DNA of 64,000 nucleotides, taken from contig WNNJ02001611.1 in the NCBI GenBank assembly GCA_012934845.2, positions 92,842 to 156,841 on the forward strand, in the 5' to 3' direction. The DNA is from Pomphorhynchus laevis. Lineage: Eukaryota > Acanthocephala > Palaeacanthocephala > Echinorhynchida > Pomphorhynchidae. The position numbers were made by a program, and so were the translations under genes. How positions within the stretch are numbered: the stretch's first letter is position 1; each line of letters opens with the position of its first letter. Below, piece by piece: positions 57,060 through 64,000 of the stretch. The notes under the pieces were generated by a model. That model saw only the letters and a program-made list of their open reading frames with translations. It ran no database searches and was not told the origin of the DNA.

Positions 57060-60000
57060 TTAAACTTATCTTTACGGCCTCAGGTCCAGAGGGATCTGAG
57101 CGCCTATGCCGCACCAGCGCGCCGCCCTCTGACTGAACCATTCGAGGTTTCTCACACACCTAAGAGTCCAGTCAAGGCGGACTATGGTTGGTAATCTCGA
57201 GATGAGGAGCCTGAAAAACCTTAGTCTTTGTCTCCAGCAATATCTCCACCCTGTTAACAATTCTCGCAGGCAACCCGATGGACCTGAGAGAGGAGATAAC
57301 GAAGGGAATAGAGATCCGGTCAAATGCAGCTGAAAAATCAAGAAAAACAGCCACAGACAAAACTGATGCACTTCACCAATTGCTGTATGGACCGAACGCC
57401 CTTTGACAAACCCATAAAAGCTCGGTGGGATCAAATTACGCCTACATAAATGAACGCGGATTCTACGCGCAAGCGCGTTCTCGTAGATGGATATGAGGGC
57501 GTTTTAAATCGAGATGGGCCGCAGATCTTTAGGACAAGTGATTAACCTCGTTTTAGGTAAAAAAAGCTCGACGGCTGGTGTTGATGTCCGCTATGTCGGA
57601 TGGCGACATCCTTTCTCTGACTGTATGTCAAAAGCTGACAGACACGAGTGGAGAGTGGCGCGTGGGATTTGGAGGTGCCCGGGAGTGGTCCCCATGAGTT
57701 AAGGATATCTGTAACAGATAAGTCCCTACTCCTTAAGTCACACCAAGTCGGGATTGGTTGGGGAGATTGAGTGGCTCCATAATTATGTAAGGAAAGTGAC
57801 TCCTCTAAAACTTTGTCGAGGCCTATGCAACCAATCCAAACCAAGGATCTATCCTTCCAGCAAACAAACTTCTCCTTCTTAAATATCTTCCAGGAGTAAG
57901 CCTGAGAAGGGTTTAGGTGAGCAATGCTTGCCCTATCCCCTGCTCAGCTGGAGCCTATATCTAGAGCTCCAGTATTCATTCGAGAGGATCTGTCTGGCGG
58001 AAACAGAGAGATTGGGAAGGTGTAACATTTTAGCTAGGACCTTGAGCTTTGTTGGAGTAGGATTGTATATTCGACCTTTATAGGTAGTCGAAAGGATCGC
58101 GGTAGCTTGCGATGATAGGTAGGAATTAAATTCGGTCAAACTCTCAATTCCAATTTTGGGAAAGAGTTGGATAGCTGTCTGAAAGAAGGCCACTCTAATA
58201 GGATCAAAGTGAAACCTTCTTTTAAGCATGGTATCGTCTACTAACCGCCAGCGAATTAGGTCATGAGAGATGGTATGTTGTTGAAGCGACTGCTCAGTTC
58301 AAATAAGTTTTCACAATCACATCTTATGTAGCAGTAATATGTCGAGGAGAGAATTTATTGTAGAGCAATGAAAGGTGGGGGAAGGTTGTTTAGGAATAGG
58401 ATAGTCGATCCTTGCTCTGCGGAGTGTGCATTAATCCAACGACCAGTTCTGTCGTTGAAGTCATTAAGTAACATGTCATAACCGCTCACCAATATTTGAT
58501 CCAGGAGGTCACGGTTTTTGTGGATTTCTCCTGGCCGAATATAGACATTGGCAATGCTAATACGCTTAACGTTCTTACAAAGTGATATAGCTAAACATGA
58601 TAGGGCTGGAAAAGAGTAGTTTAACAGGAGGGATGATCTTAAGGAGCTTTTCACTAGGGTTAAAAAACCTTGAGATGAATAGGAGTGAGGGGGTTTATGT
58701 AAGGAGTAAAGTGGGTGTAAATGTGCTTAGGGATAAATCGAGTAATATTTTGGCGGATACGGATAGATCGCGTCTCCTGAAGGACTATAACATCTGCATC
58801 TCTATCAGATAGAAGGCTAAGGGCGGAAACACCTCCCGAATTCCACTGAAGGATATTTAGTAAAAAAGGCCCTTGATTACTTCCCATTGCGTAAGTGTTA
58901 CCGAAGTAAGAAGCCCTCCACCTAGTCGCAACTAAAAGGCGGAAAGATCGCCTTTACCGCTTCTTGTCACGACAAATGAAGTCGCTGCCCACGGGCGATA
59001 TCTCCATTTCCCTCGTTAGCCAAAGCCCAGATCGAATCCTTCCGAGCAAGCTTCAGAGCGGCTATGCTCAGCGCTGACCCGTGTCGTTTCTTAGATTTGT
59101 GTGAATTCTTAATATTGTTGGTCTTCCCAAAAGGAGGAGAACGGAAAGATTCCACAAATTTTTAAACCAATTTTTCAAGATGGATCATTGATGCCTGATG
59201 CTGCATTTCATGAAGTTCAGAATTTCCGTATCCAGCATCCTGTCGTCTTTCTTGTTAGACAAGACAGCTTCCACAAAGCTAGTCAATTTTGCTGTCACAC
59301 TCCTGTCTCTTTTGCCATGCCTTAAAGATTTTACACTTTTTTGACCATGCGGGGTGCTCAACACCGCTGTTTGCGCAAAATGGCTTACCTTCACACTTTT
59401 CAGGATGTATAGCAGTTGTACCACACAAGCCGCACTTATGGGGTAGAGAACAGCCAGTGGACTAATGCCCCCACTGATGACAATTGTTGCAGTGAGGGTA
59501 CGTTAATGAGTCGGTTTCGATTATTAAAAATTTCAAATTATACCCCATAAAAGGATTGCATGTCGAAATCGACAGTTTTAGAGCTTCATCCACCGGGGCA
59601 TCGCAGAACGCCACGGGAATAGGGAAGCCTTTAATCCTTTTTATAAAGCGAACGTTAAATATTTTGTAATCACTTTCTAGGGCTGATAAATCTTCTTCTG
59701 AAATGAATGTTGGCATATTATTTATCTGTATTGTTGCCAGGATTGGTTTCGAAGCAATTATACTTTGTTCAGGATGCTATTTTTTTAAAGTAGTCGACGT
59801 ACGACATTGCCAGATCAGAGTGCAGAATGAGATTTTGATCTCAGATTCATAATATTTAATAGCACTGAACAATATCCTTTTTTTAAATCGATCGACAAAT
59901 CCTCTTATAAAAACATTGAACATGTTCTGCCTTTCCAGAGGCACCAAAAGTTGGATAATCATCCGGTTGGATAATTTTGGTACCGGGGGAGTTCTCCCTC

Positions 60001-60110
60001 CGGAATATATTCAAGAGAAGCTAAATCTCTACTAATTAGTTTTCATTGGGTTCTTTGAACGCTCCGACATGCTAAATTTACTCATTTCCATTTTTGATTT
60101 TCCCGACTGT
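57060..60110 (-). pseudogene. Two-ORF LINE (Jockey/I-like), decayed
   Basis: Minus strand. The first ORF (about 58967-60100) starts near MEMSKFSMSERSKNPM and includes IKRIKGFPIPVAFCD and a zinc-knuckle region (CNNCHQWGH at 59465-59490, then CGLCGTTAIHPEKCEG), like the gag-like ORF1 of Jockey-type elements. The second has an AP-endonuclease start (58660-58887: LLNILQWNSGGVSALSLLSD, VIVLQETRS), RISIANVYIRPGE and DMLLNDFNDRTGRW (58355-58654). The RT (57072-57434) has IPPSFYGFVKGRSVHTAIGE, then FLDFSAAFDRISIPFV (motif A Asp present). The rest of RT after motif B is missing. Stops and shifts occur throughout. It lies entirely between the inverted repeats 56506-56576 and 60146-60216. Confidence 0.75.
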
Positions 60111-60145
60111 TTTATTGTAATTTGTATAAATGGCAACTTTAGTAT

Positions 60146-60216
60146 TTTTTTGTAGTTTCCTGACGATGATAGCAGTAGCTATTGAAATATCGGACATTAA
60201 CGTTTTGTTGTATTAA
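60146..60216 (-). repeat. Right inverted repeat flanking the LINE, with hammerhead-like core
   Basis: Reverse complement of 56506-56576. On the plus strand it holds CTGACGA (60160-60166), stem II GATAGC-AGTA-GCTATT (60168-60183), GAAA (60184-60187), then TATC with a minimal two-pair stem III and a possible cut after C60191. Bases GGA that follow can pair with TTC before CTGACGA as a short stem I. Confidence 0.7.
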
Positions 60217-60224
60217 CTAAATTA

Positions 60225-60589
60225 AATCAGCTAACTGAGTCTACGTATTTAATATAATTATAAAATAAACAAAACATAATAATGCTAAATCAAAATTTAA
60301 TAATTAAATAATAAAATTAAAAATTGTTTTTAGATTTTCTATAATTTAAATCAAGTTGAAAAAATAAAATAAAAAATAAAATTTAAAATAAACGTCATTT
60401 TTATGAATTGACTAATAAATAACAGACGTTGTATCAGAATAAGAATTAGAGGTCATCAGGAGGAACTGCTATGCTATCAGGTTTCGGCCCCTAACTCCTC
60501 TACCCAACATAGCAGCGGGGCCAAATACATGCTAATGATGTATTTCCTCTGAAATAACTATCTAGTATCTTATTCTAATACAAAGTATA
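60225..60589 (-). repeat. Penelope-like element 3' tail (reference copy)
   Basis: Runs from aaatcagctaactgagtcta (distal end) through gaattgactaataaataaca, gacgttgtatcagaataaga, the block ctaactcctctacccaacat, agcagcggggccaaatacat and gtatttcctctgaaataact to the RT stop codon at 60590. This is the best joined tail-plus-ORF copy and defines the landmarks of the other copies in the window. Confidence 0.8.
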
Positions 60590-61721
60590 TTATTTATTAT
60601 CCATCCATAAAAATTTGCCACTTAAGAGTTTAAATTTATTCTTTATATTATTGTGTTGATTTATATATTTTACTATTTTCTGCTTGATGTTATTTTTATA
60701 GTAACCTAGTTTAAAATATGTATCTATTAAATTATTTAAATGATTTTTAAGAAAGCCAATATCATTACATATTGTTGCAATTCTTAAAATTTCATTATTT
60801 AATGTATTATATTTTATATTATATGGTATGCATGAATGCTCATGCAAAAATATGTTTCTTGTAAATTTAAATATGTCATCTTTACGATATAAATTAATAG
60901 TAGTTTTAGTTAATGTTAATTTAATGTTCATATCTAGATATACACCTTCTTTATCATTAATATTGGTTTTGTTAAGAATAAGGCTTTCTGGATAAATGTG
61001 CTCACTAATTGAATAAAAATTATTAGAATTAAATACACATATATCATCAATGTATCGAAACATATATTTCATATATTTATATTGTTTAGATTTAGTTTTT
61101 ACACAGTTATGAACAAATTCATATTCTATAAAGCTTAAAAACAAGTCAGCTATAATTGGGCTACTATTACCACCCATTGGAACACCTTTTACTTGTCTAA
61201 ATATAGATGTCCCTACTTTTAAATAATTTTGATTTATCAAAATATTTAAGGATTCTATTAATTCAATTTTATCCATATATTTATATTTATTTGATGGCTT
61301 AATTTTTGTTAGATAGGCGTTATAATTATTATAACATATATATGTATATCTTTTTCCGAATATAAGGTTAATTAATTTTACTAACGCTTCTTTAATATCT
61401 ATTAAATCTAGATTTGTATAAAGCGTACTAAAATCGTATGTATTTATATTTTGAAAATTTATTCCTTTTGTCTGTTCTAAAAATTCTTTTGTAGAATTAA
61501 TACTGAAATAGTGTTTTATACAAGTATTAATTTCGATTACCTTGCAATATTTTTTAAAATGTGCTTTAATTACTTTAAGTATTTTATTCATATAGACAGA
61601 AAGTGGTTTTAATGTACATTTAAACGCACTACATATGAACCTAGGTTTTATTGGATTTTTATGTAATTTTGGATTCCAATATAATATAGGTATAGTTTTA
61701 TTATCTAATTCAACCTTTATA
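60590..61721 (-). pseudogene. Penelope-like reverse transcriptase, best copy, 5'-truncated
   Basis: Frame 60590-61591 (333 codons), with readable text extending upstream to 61721 (KTIPILYWNPKLHKNP). RT motifs in order are PKLHK...PRFICSAFK, NINTYDFSTLYTNLDL (motif A, Asp kept), FRQVKGVPMGGNSSPIIADL (motif B), FRYIDDICVFNSN (catalytic YIDD), NKTNINDKEGVYLDMN, KFTRNIFLHEHSCIPYN, then a helical thumb ending LLSGKFLWMDNK. The palm is intact and might fold, but the N-terminal region and start are lost: a TAG precedes 61721 and the sequence turns back on itself in a 16-bp palindrome (61706-61740). There is no GIY-YIG nuclease after the RT. The family is Penelope-like by these motifs; a domain-permuted type is possible but not shown. 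Confidence 0.85.
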
Positions 61722-61740
61722 CCCTATAAAGGTTGAATTA

Positions 61741-61937
61741 CTATTCAACCTTTATATACTATTCTTCGTTCTCAAAATACTATTTTCAAAATACTATTCT
61801 TCGTTTTCAAAATACTATTCTTCGTTCTTTAAAGATTTTACACAAATATCATCAATATTTCAAACATATATTTCATATCTTTATATAATTTAGATTTATA
61901 TTACAGTCGTGAGATGCTATCACTTCCAATTGGAACA

Positions 61938-61940
<3 letters not shown>
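61741..61940. repeat. Short direct repeats and PLE scrap
   Basis: The phrase aaaatactattcttcgtt is repeated about three times (61760-61825), followed by a PLE palm scrap (61840-61895). Confidence 0.6.

Positions 61941-61994
<54 letters not shown>
61941..61994. repeat. (TA)n microsatellite
   Basis: About 27 TA dinucleotides directly at the edge of satellite array 2. Confidence 0.95.
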
Positions 61995-61997
<3 letters not shown>

Positions 61998-64000
61998 GTA
62001 ATGCACGAATGTGCTGAGTAGACAACGGTCCAGGATTTCTTTCGAAATACGGCATTTATAATAATGGTGTTGCTTGATAGACTGGACTTCGATTCACGAC
62101 TTTCAGTCACCATGTCACTTCTAGACGACCACTTCAGCATCGAAATGATGAGTACCCGGCAACACTCATCAGTAGAATGAGGTACACACTGGTCGTTTCG
62201 GTTGCCTGTGTGACATTGTGAATAAAGGCGTTTCCGACACTTTGCTTAATTGTCTGAGGCTTTCGCTCTTAACCAGATCGAATTGCTGTGCGGACCATCC
62301 TTAAACACTAGGCAGAGGTTGTTGCTGAATTGTCGCTGCACTCGTTGGATCCTAAATGGATACGGCAGGTATAATAGTAATGCACGAATGTGCTGAGTAG
62401 ACAACGGTCCAGGATTTCTTTCGAAATACGGCATTTATAATAATGGTGTTGCTTGATAGACTGGACTTCGATTCACGACTTTCAGTCACCATGTCACTTC
62501 TAGACGACCACTTCAGCATCGAAATGATGAGTACCCGGCAACACTCATCAGTAGAATGAGGTACACACTGGTCGTTTCGGTTGCCTGTGTGACATTGTGA
62601 ATAAAGGCGTTTCCGACACTTTGCTTAATTGTCTGAGGCTTTCGCTCTTAACCAGATCGAATTGCTGTGCGGACCATCCTTAAACACTAGGCAGAGGTTG
62701 TTGCTGAATTGTCGCTGCACTCGTTGGATCCTAAATGGATACGGCAGGTATAATAGTAATGCACGAATGTGCTGAGTAGACAACGGTCCAGGATTTCTTT
62801 CGAAATACGGCATTTATAATAATGGTGTTGCTTGATAGACTGGACTTCGATTCACGACTTTCAGTCACCATGTCACTTCTAGACGACCACTTCAGCATCG
62901 AAATGATGAGTACCCGGCAACACTCATCAGTAGAATGAGGTACACACTGGTCGTTTCGGTTGCCTGTGTGACATTGTGAATAAAGGCGTTTCCGACACTT
63001 TGCTTAATTGTCTGAGGCTTTCGCTCTTAACCAGATCGAATTGCTGTGCGGACCATCCTTAAACACTAGGCAGAGGTTGTTGCTGAATTGTCGCTGCACT
63101 CGTTGGATCCTAAATGGATACGGCAGGTATAATAGTAAAGCACGAATGTGCTGAGTAGACAACGGTCCAGGATTTCTTTCGAAATACGGCGTTTATAATA
63201 ATGGTGTTGCTTGATAGACTGGACTTCGATTCACGACTTTCAGTCACCATGTCACTTCTAGACGACCACTTCAGCATCGAAATGATGAGTACCCGGCAAC
63301 ACTCATCAGTAGAATGAGGTACACACTGGTCGTTTCGGTTGCCTGTGTGACATTGTGAATAAAGGCGTTTCCGACACTTTGCTTAATTGTCTGAGGCTTT
63401 CGCTCTTAACCAGATCGAATTGCTGTGCGGACCATCCTTAAACACTAGGCAGAGGTTGTTGCTGAATTGTCGCTGCACTCGTTGGATCCTAAATGGATAC
63501 GGCAGGTATAATAGTAAAGCACGAATGTGCTGAGTAGACAACGGTCCAGGATTTCTTTCGAAATACGGCGTTTATAATAATGGTGTTGCTTGATAGACTG
63601 GACTTCGATTCACGACTTTCAGTCACCATGTCACTTCTAGACGACCACTTCAGCATCGAAATGATGAGTACCCGGCAACACTCATCAGTAGAATGAGGTA
63701 CACACTGGTCGTTTCGGTTGCCTGTGTGACATTGTGAATAAAGGCGTTTCCGACACTTTGCTTAATTGTCTGAGGCTTTCGCTCTTAACCAGATCGAATT
63801 GCTGTGCGGACCATCCTTAAACACTAGGCAGAGGTTGTTGCTGAATTGTCGCTGCACTCGTTGGATCCTAAATGGATACGGCAGGTATAATAGTAAAGCA
63901 CGAATGTGCTGAGTAGACAACGGTCCAGGATTTCTTTCGAAATACGGCATTTATAATAATGGTGTTGCTTGATAGACTGGACTTCGATTCACGACTTTCA
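61995..64000 (-). repeat. Satellite DNA array 2, 379-bp monomers
   Basis: About 5.3 near-identical monomers of 379 bp (corresponding points at 62055, 62434, 62813 and 63950) in reverse orientation to array 1, continuing beyond the window. Copies near the (TA)n edge read agtaatgcacg, those further in agtaaagcacg. The units correspond to the longer 380-bp form in array 1. Open frames of 62 codons in each unit are by-products of the repeat. Confidence 0.95.
63635..63722 (-). ncRNA. Permuted hammerhead-like motif in satellite 2 (representative unit)
   Basis: On the minus strand: strand A GGCAACCGAAACGACCA (63722-63706), strand B TTCTACTGATGAGTGTTGCC (63693-63674), strand C TGGTCGTCTAGAA (63647-63635). 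All core bases, the conserved G-C pair next to the core in stem II, and the GUC cut site are present, and the pairing is the same as in array 1. All complete units in array 2 carry the same sequence. Order A-B-C is not a hammerhead circular permutation, so folding would need two units or two molecules. Confidence 0.5.

Noticed and set aside
56506-60216. A piggyBac transposon because of the TTAA ends
   Set aside because: The inverted repeats do not start like piggyBac ends, are much longer than usual, and no transposase is present; TTAA is also frequent in AT-rich DNA.
1-64000. tRNA, rRNA or CRISPR arrays
   Set aside because: No cloverleaf with A and B boxes, rRNA signature or short spaced repeats were recognised by eye; a tRNA scan was not possible here.

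Overview
This is AT-rich nuclear DNA from an invertebrate animal; the species cannot be named from the sequence. The evidence is GT-AG introns in an Mpv17/PMP22-family gene, AATAAA poly(A) signals, several animal-type non-LTR retrotransposons (LINEs), many copies of a Penelope-like RT element (PLE), and tandem satellite DNA. There is nothing bacterial in gene packing, operons or ribosome binding sites.

Layout. 0-3.4 kb: a PLE N-terminal scrap and a decayed RTE-like LINE, minus strand. 4.8-5.6 kb: four exons of an Mpv17/PMP22-family gene. 7.7-8.0 kb: an unassigned coding-like stretch. 8.1-10.1 kb: a dead LINE of the type with a restriction-like endonuclease (REL). 10.7-12.7 kb: satellite array 1. 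15.3-15.8 kb: a PLE fragment. 16.4-19.2 kb: the best REL-type LINE, one 931-codon frame broken by two stop codons. 22.3-23.5 kb: an intact intronless DMT/EamA transporter gene (SLC35G-like), followed by an ankyrin relic and an orphan Q/N/S-rich ORF at 25.0-26.1 kb. 26.4-32 kb: stacked PLE 3' tails and a LINE 3' end. 32-33 kb and 42-43.4 kb: one duplicated block of about 1.1 kb. 33.5-36.9 kb, 39.4-41.9 kb, 48.8-50.6 kb and 57.1-60.1 kb: four more LINEs of different families. 47-61.7 kb: several PLE copies, the best at 60.6-61.7 kb. 62-64 kb: satellite array 2, same family as array 1 but opposite strand, running off the window end.

The only good candidates for working host genes are the Mpv17-like gene (partial), the SLC35G-like transporter and perhaps the orphan ORF. 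Nearly everything else is mobile-element debris, often nested, with catalytic residues lost in most RTs (motif A Asp to Tyr or Asn; YADD to YAYD or FADY).

The most interesting signal is in the satellite. Each monomer carries all three strands of a hammerhead ribozyme core (CTGATGA, GAAA and GTC, with three complementary stems) within about 90 nt, but in an order that is not one of the three circular permutations known for hammerheads. It can nest properly only between neighbouring monomers or between two molecules. A second, minimal hammerhead-like core sits in the ~70-bp inverted repeats with TTAA ends that flank the 57-60 kb LINE.
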